A stretch of 50,201 bases of DNA from Acidobacteriota bacterium (GTDB taxonomy: Bacteria; Acidobacteriota; Polarisedimenticolia; JACPZX01), in assembly GCA_016195325.1 (NCBI GenBank), contig JACPZX010000065.1, forward strand, positions 1-50,201. The letters run 5' to 3'. Below, one piece after another: positions 1 through 8,414 of this stretch. The notes under the pieces were generated by a model. It was not told where the DNA came from. It saw nothing but the letters and a program-made list of their open reading frames with translations, and made no database searches. The translations under genes and the position numbers were made by a program. Positions within the stretch are counted from its first letter, which is position 1; the number at the start of each line of letters is the position of its first letter.

Positions 1-2105
1 GCAAGGGCGGCCTAGATTGTACCCAGGCTCTCACGGACGATGCCACCCGTTCGAAAGTCGAGTCATTTCTGACCCTGGGGTCTCCGCTGCAGGGCACGGA
101 GTTCGCCGATCACTTCTACTACGAGCACCCTGACGTCTTGGTGTTGAACATGGTTTTCGGTCACCCCTTCCCGATATCGGAACTAACCACCTTCAAGCGG
201 TTCTCGTGGTACGCCGAGAACTGGCGACCGATCAGCGTGCGCCAATTCAATTTCGCCGGAAGCGAATACAGTTCGACGGACACAGTCTGCCCGCTCCCGC
301 ACCACACGCAGATCTTCCAGGTTTCGAACGACGGGCTCGTCCCGGTGGATAGAGCCTTTCCACCGCTCGCCTCGAGCGCGGTTACCCGGCCGGACTCTCA
401 CACGAGCTCAGGGTTCATGCCGAAATCGCCCCCCGCGCCAGCAGCTCAACCGATGCTCTCGGACCCAGCCGTCGCCGCGTGGGCGGTGGCCGTCATGAGG
501 AGCTCCGCGGCAGGAGACGGCGACAACTCGACGCTCCCCGCAACCCAGCCCCTCCCCTCGCCGCCGCCTTCCCCTCTCACGACCGTAAACCTGTCTGGCG
601 GCGTGCTCGGGCTGAGGACGTTCGATCTGCGTCTTCCCGGGGCGGGGAGCTGGTGCTGCCTTAATTTCCCGGTGGATCCCGGTGCGGGTCAGGTCAATTT
701 CTCGTTCCGGTTCTCCCCAGAAACCGCAAACGTCCAGGCGAATCTGATCAGCCCCTCAGGCGCCCGAATCCCGGTGCCCGCTGAGTCCAGCCCCGGCGTC
801 CTTTCTTACACCCTCAATAACCCCGAGCTTGGATGGTGGCGCTACGACTACCAGACCGACGCTGCCGTCCAGTTGCAGGCCGGGGCCACCACAGGCCAGA
901 CCGACCTGACGCTCGTCGCTTCAACGGACAAGGTCGATTACGGTGCGAACGACACGATCGTGATAAGGGCGCACCTGAGCAGCCATGGGGTGAGTCTTCC
1001 GGGGGCGTCGATCCAGGCTGGGATTTACGACGCTGACAGAGAGTTCGTCGCGTCGCCGACCATGTCGGATCTCGGGAACGGCGACTACATCATCGGTTGG
1101 AACTCCTATCCGAACGGCGGGTACTACCAGATTCGAATCGCCGCATACGGCCTGATTCACTGCACCTGGAGCCAGGTGTTCGGAGGTCCCGGCGTATGGC
1201 TCTGCGAGGATCGCATCGACCCTCACGGGAACTTCTCGTTCCTGCGCGAAGCCGGAATCCCCATGATTTCACAGAAACCCTCGTCCGCCAGGGTCGACGC
1301 GGCGTTTCCGATCACGGAGTCATCCGTGGATTCGGACGGAGACGGGCTTTCCGACTCGCTGCAGATCCAGATCGGAATCTCCAACCCGAGGGTCGCAGGC
1401 GACTACCTGGTGAGAGGTGTCCTCACGGACGGTGCCCAGTCGAACTCGCTTTCGTCTTCGGTGACGGTGCACCTGGCGAGCTCCGCCGCGACACAGCCCG
1501 TATCCATCCCCTTCGACGGAACGGAATTGAGGAAATGGGGGGTTGACGGGCCATACACGCTGACGTCGGTCCGCATCACGGACCTGACGCGATTCGCGCT
1601 CGAGAGCGACTCCCGGTCGCTCCAGCATCCGACTCTCCTCTATCGCTTCTACGACTTTGACGGCCCGCCGCTTTTCTTGAAAGCGGCCCGGGATCTCGTG
1701 GAGGCTCTGCAGGCCGGCGGCCACCCCGACACGCTCGTCGTGAATCTCGATGTCGTCGCTGACCCGACCAGGGCAGGAACCTACGCGCTCGCGGCCGAGC
1801 TCCAGGATCTCACCGGAGCCCCACTTATGACGATTGAAGAGCCGAACCTGACCCTGGCGACCGGCGTCAACACAATCAGGCTCGAGTTTCCCGCAAGCTC
1901 CTTTCACCCCGGCGAGGATGGCCAACGATATCGCCTTGGCAACCTCGTTCTCTCAAACCTTGGCGATCCGTCCGTGGCCCTGACGACGCCCAACGCGTAC
2001 ACTACGGCGATGTATCAGGCGTGCACCTTCCAGGCGGGCGGATGCGGCCAGGGGACGGGCGGAGGAGGTCACCCCGGGGATCCATTGCCGGGAAAGGAAG
2101 AGTGA
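1..2105 (+). CDS. Secreted lipase-like alpha/beta hydrolase, 5' end outside window
   Basis: The reading frame is open from base 3 and runs in from upstream, so the gene is truncated by the window edge. The first codons read K-G-G after a split codon ending in GC, which fits the nucleophile elbow G-H-S-K-G-G of lipases, so the catalytic Ser codon is probably the one cut. Next come L-G-S-P-L-Q-G-T-E-F-A-D (the usual post-elbow segment), S-N-D-G-L-V-P (catalytic Asp loop) and a downstream D-S-H-T-S-S-G-F (candidate catalytic His). The rest is beta-rich: a sandwich domain, an Ig-like domain, a D-S-D-G-D-G-L-S-D Ca-binding-like loop and a final G-P-Y-T-L domain. The same module order recurs in the next two genes. 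The TGA stop shares one base with the next ATG. Substrate unknown; secretion is inferred from the architecture. Confidence 0.8.
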   Translation, partial: KGGLDCTQALTDDATRSKVESFLTLGSPLQGTEFADHFYYEHPDVLVLNMVFGHPFPISELTTFKRFSWYAENWRPISVRQFNFAGSEYSSTDTVCPLPHHTQIFQVSNDGLVPVDRAFPPLASSAVTRPDSHTSSGFMPKSPPAPAAQPMLSDPAVAAWAVAVMRSSAAGDGDNSTLPATQPLPSPPPSPLTTVNLSGGVLGLRTFDLRLPGAGSWCCLNFPVDPGAGQVNFSFRFSPETANVQANLISPSGARIPVPAESSPGVLSYTLNNPELGWWRYDYQTDAAVQLQAGATTGQTDLTLVASTDKVDYGANDTIVIRAHLSSHGVSLPGASIQAGIYDADREFVASPTMSDLGNGDYIIGWNSYPNGGYYQIRIAAYGLIHCTWSQVFGGPGVWLCEDRIDPHGNFSFLREAGIPMISQKPSSARVDAAFPITESSVDSDGDGLSDSLQIQIGISNPRVAGDYLVRGVLTDGAQSNSLSSSVTVHLASSAATQPVSIPFDGTELRKWGVDGPYTLTSVRITDLTRFALESDSRSLQHPTLLYRFYDFDGPPLFLKAARDLVEALQAGGHPDTLVVNLDVVADPTRAGTYALAAELQDLTGAPLMTIEEPNLTLATGVNTIRLEFPASSFHPGEDGQRYRLGNLVLSNLGDPSVALTTPNAYTTAMYQACTFQAGGCGQGTGGGGHPGDPLPGKEE

Positions 2106-3217
2106 TGTCGAGCCATCGTGACTCACCTGGGGGACGGGGTGTTTTCGTCCTCGCCGTGTGGGTCGGCGCATCGGCATGCGCGATCGCATCACCCGTAACG
2201 GGCGTAACTCAGTCCAATCCAGACCCTCGGGCGCCGGTCCCAGTCGTGATGGTGAGCCTCACGGCGTCGCTCAAGGCCGGCGAAGGGAAGACCTACGACC
2301 TCCCGATCGACGCTTCGGTGGCGCGGCTCTTCGTCGACGTTGTCACCGATCCAAACGTCACGGACCTCGATATCGCCTTCCTCGATCCTTCAGGGAAGTC
2401 CCACGACGGCGTCGCGGATGGGGACGATGGGATTACTGGTTTGACGCAGGAGGCCCCAGCCGTGGGTCTCTGGAAGGTGAGGCTGCGCGCGGGAAGCGAC
2501 ATCGTATACTCCTACGAGGCCCACGCCGACTCACCGCTCGTCGTGACCGCTGAGACGGACGGCGAGGCCTACGCGTCGGGGGCGCCAATCGAATTCACCG
2601 CAAAGATCTTGAACGCGGGCGTGCCGGTCACCGGGGCGCGCGTGGAGGCATGGCTGATTCCCGACCGCGATCTCCCCCTTATTTTTCAGATCGTCCCGCT
2701 CGAGGACCGCGGCGATGGCTCGTACGTGGGCCGCGCGGTGCCGACCGAGCGGGGGACGTTTCGGGCCGAAGTAGTCGCACGTGGCGACGTCCCGGGTGGG
2801 TCCTTTCAGAGGGCCTGGGCGCTCCGGCACGGACTCGGCGTCATCCCGGACACGTTGAAGATCCTCTCCGCTCGGGCCGTGACGCCCGAGGATCCCGACG
2901 GGAACGGGCGCTTCGAGAAGATCCCGTTCGACGTGATGGTGGATGTTCGTCGGGGGGGCAAGTTCGTCGTCACGAGCCATCTCTCTGAAAGTGGCGGTGC
3001 GCAGGTGGCTTGGAGAACGGACTGGATCGACCTTTCTGTTGGACTCCGGACGATTCGCATCGCCTTCATTGGATCCGATGTCGTGCGCTCCGGAAGGGAC
3101 GGGCCGTACCACCTCCGCAAGGTAGTCATCCAGGACATGCAGGAAGAATCCGCTCCGCCGATCGAAAAGACATTCTCTGGAGTCGAGCAACGGCTGCGCC
3201 GCGATCAGTTGGAATGA
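2105..3217 (+). CDS. Secreted Ig-like protein, paralogue 1 of the lipase-tail type
   Basis: A 370-residue protein starting at the ATG that overlaps the lipase stop (TGATG), so it is probably translationally coupled. An N-terminal hydrophobic stretch (about residues 10-30) looks like a signal peptide. The mature part has a beta-sandwich with V-A-R-L-F-V-D-V and L-D-P-S-G-K, an Ig-like domain with R-G-D-G-S-Y, a D-P-D-G-N-G-R-F Ca-binding-like loop and a C-terminal G-P-Y-H-L-R-K-V strand. These modules match, in order, the non-catalytic tail of the upstream lipase; no catalytic residues are visible. Product closely resembles the next gene. Likely an extracellular binding or structural partner of the lipase (inference). 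No known gene name recognised. Confidence 0.8.
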   Translation: MSSHRDSPGGRGVFVLAVWVGASACAIASPVTGVTQSNPDPRAPVPVVMVSLTASLKAGEGKTYDLPIDASVARLFVDVVTDPNVTDLDIAFLDPSGKSHDGVADGDDGITGLTQEAPAVGLWKVRLRAGSDIVYSYEAHADSPLVVTAETDGEAYASGAPIEFTAKILNAGVPVTGARVEAWLIPDRDLPLIFQIVPLEDRGDGSYVGRAVPTERGTFRAEVVARGDVPGGSFQRAWALRHGLGVIPDTLKILSARAVTPEDPDGNGRFEKIPFDVMVDVRRGGKFVVTSHLSESGGAQVAWRTDWIDLSVGLRTIRIAFIGSDVVRSGRDGPYHLRKVVIQDMQEESAPPIEKTFSGVEQRLRRDQLE

Positions 3218-3251
3218 GTCCGCGCGCTCTTGAACTTCTGAGCTTTACTTA

Positions 3252-4367
3252 ATGTCGAATCGACGCAGAACGTCGCCAGACTGGGTGCTCGTGGTTGTCG
3301 CCGTCTTGATGGAGACCATCGCCTGCGTTGTCGCGGCGCCGACGGATAAGTCGGATCGAACGGCTGCCAGACCCCGCAATCCCTTCGCCGTGGTCATGGT
3401 CGGCCTCACCGAATCGCTCAAGGCCGGCAAGGAGAAAACCTACGACCTCCCCATCGATGCATCGGTGGCTCGCGTCGCGGTCCTCGTCGCCACCGATCCG
3501 AACGTCACGGATCTCGAAGTCGCCGTCCTCGATCCCTCGGGAAAACTCCATCGCCTCGACGATGACGGAGCCGACGACGGGTTCAGAAACGTGGCGCAGG
3601 AAAAGCCCGGCGTGGGCCTCTGGAAGGTCCGTCTTCGCGCGGGGAGCGACGTCGTCTACACCTACGAGGCCCACGCCGACTCGCCGCTCGTCGTCACCGC
3701 CGAGACGGACGGCGAGGCCTACGCGCCTGGAGTTCCGATCGAGTTCACCGCGAAGGTCTTGAACGCGGGCGTGCCGGTGCCCGGGGCGCGCGTGGAAGTG
3801 TGGCTGATTCCCGACCGCGACCCTCCTTTCGTTTTCCAGGTGGTCCCGCTGGACGACCGCGGCGATGGTTCGTACTTCGGCCGAGCGGTGCCGACCGAGC
3901 GGGGGACGTTTCGGGGGCAGGTGGTCGCGCGCGGCGACGTCTCGGGTGGATCGTTTCAGAGGGCCTGGGCGCTTCGGCACGGACTCGGCGTCATTCCGGA
4001 CACGTTGAAAATCCTCTCCGCTCGGGCCGCGGCGCCGGTGGACGCCGACGGGAACGGACGATTCGAGGAGATCCCCTTCGACGTGGATGTCGACGTCCGT
4101 CAGGGGGGAAAGGTCGCCGTCAGCAGTTATTTGACCGACCCGGACGGAAAGCAGGCAGGATGGAGTGCGAACTCCCTCGATCTGTCAGTAGGACTCAGAA
4201 CGATTCGGGTCGCGTTTGAAGGATCGATGGTCCTGCGATCGGGGAGGGATGGTCCGTTTCAACTCCGTCGGATCGCCATACAGCTCCTGGAAGGAGTCTG
4301 GGCGCCGCCGATCGAGAAGAAGTTCTCCGGAGTGGAGCAGCGGCTGCGCCGAGATCAGCTGGAATAG
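3252..4367 (+). CDS. Secreted Ig-like protein, paralogue 2 (tandem duplicate)
   Basis: A 371-residue protein clearly homologous along its whole length to the preceding gene: both share the stretches K-T-Y-D-L-P-I-D-A-S-V-A-R, E-T-D-G-E-A-Y-A, P-T-E-R-G-T-F-R and the terminal F-S-G-V-E-Q-R-L-R-R-D-Q-L-E. N-terminal hydrophobic segment (about residues 11-28) fits a signal peptide ending near V-V-A-A-P. The intergenic space is 34 bases. The 3' flanks of both copies begin with the same GTCCGCGCGCTC, so the duplication included sequence beyond the stop codon. The N-terminal 35 residues are the most diverged part. Function unknown. Confidence 0.8.
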   Translation: MSNRRRTSPDWVLVVVAVLMETIACVVAAPTDKSDRTAARPRNPFAVVMVGLTESLKAGKEKTYDLPIDASVARVAVLVATDPNVTDLEVAVLDPSGKLHRLDDDGADDGFRNVAQEKPGVGLWKVRLRAGSDVVYTYEAHADSPLVVTAETDGEAYAPGVPIEFTAKVLNAGVPVPGARVEVWLIPDRDPPFVFQVVPLDDRGDGSYFGRAVPTERGTFRGQVVARGDVSGGSFQRAWALRHGLGVIPDTLKILSARAAAPVDADGNGRFEEIPFDVDVDVRQGGKVAVSSYLTDPDGKQAGWSANSLDLSVGLRTIRVAFEGSMVLRSGRDGPFQLRRIAIQLLEGVWAPPIEKKFSGVEQRLRRDQLE

Positions 4368-4394
4368 GTCCGCGCGCTCAGGGGCGTCTGAGCC

Positions 4395-6230
4395 CTACCG
4401 CGCGTAGATCGTGAGCATGTCGCCGGGGAAGATGTCCCCGGACTTCTTGAGGCCGTTCCACGACCGTAGGTCGTCGACCGACGCCCCATAGCGCTGGGCG
4501 ATCCGGTAGAGGTTGTCGCCGGGCCGGACCTTGTACGAGAGCTTCTGCGCGGCGTCTTTCTCGGCGGATGCGGTCTTCGCACGGCTCGACGTCGAGCCAT
4601 GGTGCCCGGCCAACGGCGCCGGAGCGGGGGCGACGCGGGCCGACTTCGAGGCGGCGGTGGACGACGCCATCCGCACCTTCAGCGACTGGCCCGGGAAGAG
4701 GAGCGACTTCTCCGTGATGCCGTTCGCCGACGTGAGGGAGCGGACCGACATCCCGAATTGGCGCGCGATGTCCGAGAGGGTGTCACCCGATTGGACCGTG
4801 TAGCGCCCGTCGTCTCCTGCCTCGACGTCTGCGGCCGAAGCGCGACCCCCGCGCCGGCGGCCGCTCGAGGCGGCGATGAGCCGGACGTTCGCGATCTTGT
4901 CGGAAGGGGCGAGCGACGCATAAGCGGTCTGGAACGATTCGCCGCTCCCCTTCGGCACGCGCAGCGAGTACGACTTCAGCCCCGGGGGAGTGACGGCGCG
5001 CGTGAGCTCCGGGTTCAGCTCCTTGATCGCCTCGGGGGTCGTGCCCGAGAGGCGCGCGACGAGCGACAGGTCGGCCGGCCCGTCGACGGTCACGCGGTCG
5101 AACTCGAGCGGCGCGTCCTTCTCGATGGCGTCGAAGCCGTATGCCGAAGGGTCCCGCGACATGAGGGAGAGGGCCATGATGGACGGGACGAAGTTCTTCG
5201 TCTCATTCCTGAAGTAGCGCGTCGTCATCAGATCCCAGTAGTCGGTCTTCCCCGTCCGCGCCATCGCCTTCTGGACCAGCCCCTCGCCGCAGTTGTACGA
5301 CGCGAGGACGAGGTTCCAGTCCCCGAACATCCCGTACAGCTCCTTGAGGTACTGCGCCGCGGCGCGGGTCGCCTTCTCGGGATCCGATCTCTCGTCCACG
5401 TACGAGTTCTTCGTCAGGCCGTAGCGGCTGCCGGTGGAGGCCATGAACTGCCAGATCCCCCTGGCGCGCGCGCGCGAATAGGCGCTCGGCTTGAACGTCG
5501 ATTCGGTGAAGGCCAGGTAGATGAGGTCCTCGGGGAGCCCCTCCTCGCGGAGGACGCGGCGGATCATCGGCTCGTAGCGCCCCATCCTCTCATACCCGCC
5601 GGCGAAGGCCTTCGTGAAGTGCGTCTGCCACGCCTGCACGAGCGTCAGCACGCGATCGTTGAGGACGACCGGGATCGAGAAACTGTCCCCCGCCGCGAGA
5701 GGCTTGACCTTGCGCATCTCGCTGGCGAGCTCCTCGGGGGTGAGGAACTGCTTGATGTCCTTCAGCTCGTCGGCCGGGACGTCGCTCGCGTCGGGCTTCG
5801 CCTCGCCGTCGGGGGAGGCGAGCGCCTCGGCCTCGAGCGACTGGATGTCGCGCGCCATGCGATCGTACGCCTCACGGAGGCGCGGCTCGTTCAGCACGTC
5901 GAGCCCCGAGGTCATGAAGGTGAGCAGGGCGGCGTCGAAGTGGGAGCGGGCGCGCTCGAGATCTCCGGCGCGGTACGCCTCCTCCCCCATCAGGTACTTG
6001 TCGTTCGACTCCTGGATGACGACCGAGATCTGATCGATGAGGACGGGAGCGGGGTGGGGCGGGGCACCTTCCGGTGCCGGACCTTCATCGTGAGAGGCGG
6101 CGCCCCCGGAGAGAGGGGCCGGCGCGGGGGCGGCCGGGGCGCTGAGGGGGGCCGGATGGCCCGCGGCGCAGCCGAGGAGGCAGAAAATCGAGAAAACGAC
6201 GACGCCGATGGCGGAACTTGATCGTCGCAA
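4395..6230 (-). CDS. mltD: MltD-like membrane-bound lytic murein transglycosylase, lipoprotein with two LysM repeats
   Basis: Cleaves the MurNAc-GlcNAc bond of peptidoglycan in the periplasm (family knowledge). I place the start at a TTG preceded by AGGAGG, giving 611 residues beginning M-R-R-S-S-S. This yields an ideal lipoprotein signal with lipobox L-L-G-C at Cys21. A longer ATG start at 6275 would lie inside the predicted promoter. A Pro/Ala linker is followed by the SLT domain with catalytic Glu near 243 (A-F-T-E-S-T-F), then G-I-W-Q-F-M and A-S-Y-N-C-G-E-G. Two LysM repeats at the C-terminus (Y-T-V-Q-S-G-D-T-L and Y-K-V-R-P-G-D-N-L) bind glycan. Convergent with the tandem paralogues, 27 bases apart. 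Confidence 0.92.
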   Translation of the reverse strand: MRRSSSAIGVVVFSIFCLLGCAAGHPAPLSAPAAPAPAPLSGGAASHDEGPAPEGAPPHPAPVLIDQISVVIQESNDKYLMGEEAYRAGDLERARSHFDAALLTFMTSGLDVLNEPRLREAYDRMARDIQSLEAEALASPDGEAKPDASDVPADELKDIKQFLTPEELASEMRKVKPLAAGDSFSIPVVLNDRVLTLVQAWQTHFTKAFAGGYERMGRYEPMIRRVLREEGLPEDLIYLAFTESTFKPSAYSRARARGIWQFMASTGSRYGLTKNSYVDERSDPEKATRAAAQYLKELYGMFGDWNLVLASYNCGEGLVQKAMARTGKTDYWDLMTTRYFRNETKNFVPSIMALSLMSRDPSAYGFDAIEKDAPLEFDRVTVDGPADLSLVARLSGTTPEAIKELNPELTRAVTPPGLKSYSLRVPKGSGESFQTAYASLAPSDKIANVRLIAASSGRRRGGRASAADVEAGDDGRYTVQSGDTLSDIARQFGMSVRSLTSANGITEKSLLFPGQSLKVRMASSTAASKSARVAPAPAPLAGHHGSTSSRAKTASAEKDAAQKLSYKVRPGDNLYRIAQRYGASVDDLRSWNGLKKSGDIFPGDMLTIYAR

Positions 6231-6262
6231 CAGCCCCTCCTCGTCCGTTCCGATGGACGGGA

Positions 6263-6292
6263 ATGTTAAGTTCATCGCGCGACGGGTGTCAA
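6263..6292 (-). promoter_or_regulatory. Predicted sigma70-type promoter of the mltD-like gene
   Basis: On the minus strand TTGACA (6287-6292) is followed after 18 bases by TAACAT (6263-6268). A perfect -35 and a reasonable -10. It overlaps the upstream ATG of the mltD-like frame, which argues for the TTG start at 6230. Confidence 0.6.
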
Positions 6293-6303
6293 CCGAATTG
6301 GGC

Positions 6304-6333
6304 TATAATTTCAGTCTCTTACGCCCCGGAGGG
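6304..6333 (+). promoter_or_regulatory. Consensus -10 element and ribosome binding site for the 159-residue membrane protein
   Basis: TATAAT lies at 6304-6309 and a GGAGGG ribosome binding site at 6328-6333, six bases before the ATG at 6339. No good -35 is seen. The element is back to back with the mltD-like promoter. Confidence 0.5.
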
Positions 6334-6338
6334 CCTCG

Positions 6339-6818
6339 ATGTCCGATCCCGAAATCTATCCCGCTTCACCGCCCGCGAAGGCACGCCCGATGTCCCTCTA
6401 CGTCGGCCTCACAGCCCTTGGGATCATCCTGCTCGCCATGGGCGTGGCCGTCCTCCGGAAGGGAGAGGCCGCGCCGGCGCCTCTCGTCAAGGGGGGCGTG
6501 GCCCTCTCCCCGTCGATCGGCAAGGGAGAGTCAGGAAGCCCCAGCGCGATCTCGCCGCTCGGGACGGTGCCTCACGGCGCGCTGACGCTCCACTGGTCCC
6601 GCGTCGACGGCGTCGACGAGTACCAGGCCTACATCCTCGACAACCAGTTCCGGACGATCTACCGCTCGGAGAAAGTCCGCGGCGACAGCCTTGAGGTGCC
6701 CGAGAGCATCGTGAAGGTGATCGACGCCGGGGCGAGCCACTTCTGGCGCGTCGCGGGAACGCGCGCCGACGGCACCGAGGCCACCTCTCCGTCCGTGCAG
6801 TTCATGATCGCCCCCTGA
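6339..6818 (+). CDS. Membrane-anchored hypothetical protein with a fibronectin-III-like domain
   Basis: A 159-residue protein. Residues about 20-40 form one transmembrane helix (L-T-A-L-G-I-I-L-L-A-M), followed by a low-complexity linker and then a beta-rich C-terminal domain. That domain has L-H-W-S-R-V-D-G-V-D-E-Y-Q-A-Y and F-W-R-V-A-G-T-R, a pattern common to Fn3-like modules. Topology N-in, domain in the periplasm (inference). It stands alone between a divergent lytic transglycosylase and recA, with its own -10 and ribosome binding site. Family not recognised. Confidence 0.75.
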   Translation: MSDPEIYPASPPAKARPMSLYVGLTALGIILLAMGVAVLRKGEAAPAPLVKGGVALSPSIGKGESGSPSAISPLGTVPHGALTLHWSRVDGVDEYQAYILDNQFRTIYRSEKVRGDSLEVPESIVKVIDAGASHFWRVAGTRADGTEATSPSVQFMIAP

Positions 6819-6841
6819 CGCGGGCCCCGGCTTCGGATCCC

Positions 6842-6871
6842 TTGACCGTCACGCCGCGGCTCGTCTAAGAT
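6842..6871 (+). promoter_or_regulatory. Predicted recA promoter
   Basis: TTGACC (6842-6847), an 18-base spacer and TAAGAT (6866-6871). About 80 bases upstream of the recA ATG, which has an AAGGAG ribosome binding site. No SOS box could be assigned with confidence. Confidence 0.55.
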
Positions 6872-6952
6872 GCCGAGGTTCGCTTTGCTTTCGGACCCCC
6901 AAAACGGCAAGAATGCCTTCCTGAGAAGCCTCCCCGCCCAAGGAGAAACGGC

Positions 6953-8140
6953 ATGACGACGCAGGACGCGAACGGCAAGGGCAAGGCGCTCGAGGCCGCG
7001 GTCGGCCAGATCGAAAAGCAGTTCGGCAAGGGCTCGATCGTGAAGCTCGGCGCGCGGGAGGTTCAGGACATTCCGGTCATCTCGACCACGGCGATGTCGC
7101 TCGACGCCGCCCTGGGAATCGGCGGCATCCCGCGGGGCCGCGTCACCGAGATCTACGGCCCGGAATCCTCCGGGAAGACCACGCTCACGCTCCACGTCAT
7201 CGCGCAGGCCCAGCGCATGGGCGGCCTCGCCGCGTTCATCGACGCCGAGCACGCCCTCGACCCCGATTACGCGCGCAAGCTCGGCGTGGACGTCGACAAC
7301 CTGCTCGTGAGCCAGCCCGACAACGGCGAGCAGGCGCTCGAGATCGCCGAAGTCCTCGTGCGCTCGGGGGCCATCGACATCCTGGTCATCGACTCCGTCG
7401 CGGCCCTCGTCCCCCGGGCCGAGCTCGAGGGGGAGATGGGCGACTCGCACGTGGGGCTGCAGGCGCGGCTCATGTCGCAGGCGCTCCGCAAGCTCACGGG
7501 CGTCGTCTCGAAGAGCGGCACGGCGCTCGTCTTCATCAACCAGATCCGCGAGAAGATCGGCGTGATGTTCGGAAACCCCGAGACGACGACCGGCGGGCGC
7601 GCCCTCAAGTTCTACTCGAGCGTGCGGCTCGACATCCGGAAGATCGCGTCGATCAAGGAGGGGGAGGAGGTCGTCGGCAACCGCACGAAGGTCAAGGTGG
7701 TCAAGAACAAGATGGCCGCCCCCTTCAGGTGGTCCGAGTTCGACATCCTCTACGGCGAGGGGATCTCGCGCGAGGGAGACCTCGTCGATCTCGCCATCGA
7801 CAAGAAGCTCTTCCAGAAGAGCGGCTCGTGGGTCTCCTACGGCGAGATGCGCGTCGGCCAGGGGCGCGAGAACGCGCGCCAGTTCCTCAAGGAGAACCCC
7901 GACGTGAGGGCCGAGGTCGAGAAGAAGCTCAGGGTCCTCACCGGCCTCACGAAGACGCCGGCGGTCACTCCGACCCCCGCCCCGGCGGCCGCACCCACCG
8001 CCACGGCAGCCGCCGCCACGGCACCGCATCCGGCGGAGGGCGAGCCGCGCAAGGCGAAGGCCGACACCCCGGTGGTCCCGATCGACGGCGGCGGCCGATC
8101 GCGCCCGACGGCGGCGCCCCCTCCTCCGCCGCGGCGGTAG
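6953..8140 (+). CDS. recA: RecA recombinase
   Basis: ATP-dependent strand exchange protein of homologous recombination and co-protease for LexA. 395 residues. The Walker A motif G-P-E-S-S-G-K-T is at 69-76. It also has F-I-D-A-E-H-A-L-D, the Walker B region [10 protein letters not shown] and F-I-N-Q-I-R-E-K. The core is highly conserved; the last 50 residues are a Pro/Ala-rich tail with a P-P-P-P-P-R-R end, longer and less acidic than usual. Start supported by AAGGAG 7 bases upstream. lexA is also in this window, some 25 kb away, not linked in an operon. Confidence 0.99.
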   Translation: MTTQDANGKGKALEAAVGQIEKQFGKGSIVKLGAREVQDIPVISTTAMSLDAALGIGGIPRGRVTEIYGPESSGKTTLTLHVIAQAQRMGGLAAFIDAEHALDPDYARKLGVDVDNLLVSQPDNGEQALEIAEVLVRSGAIDILVIDSVAALVPRAELEGEMGDSHVGLQARLMSQALRKLTGVVSKSGTALVFINQIREKIGVMFGNPETTTGGRALKFYSSVRLDIRKIASIKEGEEVVGNRTKVKVVKNKMAAPFRWSEFDILYGEGISREGDLVDLAIDKKLFQKSGSWVSYGEMRVGQGRENARQFLKENPDVRAEVEKKLRVLTGLTKTPAVTPTPAPAAAPTATAAAATAPHPAEGEPRKAKADTPVVPIDGGGRSRPTAAPPPPPRR

Positions 8141-8149
8141 ATCTCACGA

Positions 8150-8174
8150 GCGGCCGGCCGCGAAGGCCGGCCGC
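8150..8174 (+). terminator. GC-only hairpin downstream of recA
   Basis: A perfect 10-bp inverted repeat (GCGGCCGGCC / GGCCGGCCGC) with loop GCGAA starts 10 bases after the recA stop. No U-tract follows, so it may be a Rho-assisted or 3'-end stabilising structure. Confidence 0.5.
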
Positions 8175-8194
8175 ACCACCCCGGGCCACGCCAG

Positions 8195-8223
8195 TTGACA
8201 CCCCGAAACCCGGCCGGTATGGT
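8195..8223 (+). promoter_or_regulatory. Predicted promoter of tRNA-Phe
   Basis: Perfect -35 TTGACA (8195-8200), 17-base spacer, -10 TATGGT (8218-8223), ending 28 bases before the tRNA. A GC-rich stretch follows the -10, as often in stable RNA genes. Confidence 0.6.
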
Positions 8224-8251
8224 GCGGGCCTTCCACAGATTCCCCACGGGT

Positions 8252-8326
8252 GCCTCGGTAGCTCACCGGTAGAGCGAGGGACTGAAAATCCCTGCGTAGG
8301 CGGTTCAATTCCGTCCCGAGGCACCA
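8252..8326 (+). tRNA. tRNA-Phe (GAA)
   Basis: A 75-base cloverleaf with encoded CCA. Acceptor GCCTCGG pairs with CCGAGGC, followed by discriminator A. Also visible are a D stem GCTC/GAGC, an anticodon stem AGGGA/TCCCT with loop CTGAAAA (anticodon GAA), a 5-base variable region and a T stem GGCGG/CCGTC with loop TTCAATT. No integrase or duplicated 3' end lies beside it, so no sign of use as an attachment site. Confidence 0.97.
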
Positions 8327-8348
8327 AGTCCTCCCCCAAAAACCACAA

Positions 8349-8380
8349 AAGGCCGGCAGCCCGTTCGGGCCACCGGCCTT
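8349..8380 (+). terminator. Bidirectional-type hairpin between tRNA-Phe and the convergent gene
   Basis: Outer stem AAGGCCGG/CCGGCCTT, inner stem GCCC/GGGC with loop GTTC. Located 22 bases after the tRNA and 34 before the stop of the opposing gene, so it could end both transcripts. Confidence 0.55.
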
Positions 8381-8414
8381 CGTGTGATCGATGTCGCGGG
8401 ATCGAGGCCGCGTC

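Noticed and set aside
4599-6221. 540-residue plus-strand frame opposite the MltD-like gene
   Set aside because: Arg/Glu-rich antisense shadow without motifs, typical for GC-rich DNA. The same applies to long frames opposite recA, the exchanger, cusA, cusB, cusC and the HD-GYP genes.
6872-6952. SOS box before recA
   Set aside because: No E. coli-type CTGT-N8-ACAG or Gram-positive-type box is present, and no motif clearly shared with the lexA leader could be found by eye.
8252-8326. tRNA-Phe as an integration site
   Set aside because: No integrase, no second copy of the tRNA 3' end and no change in composition next to it.
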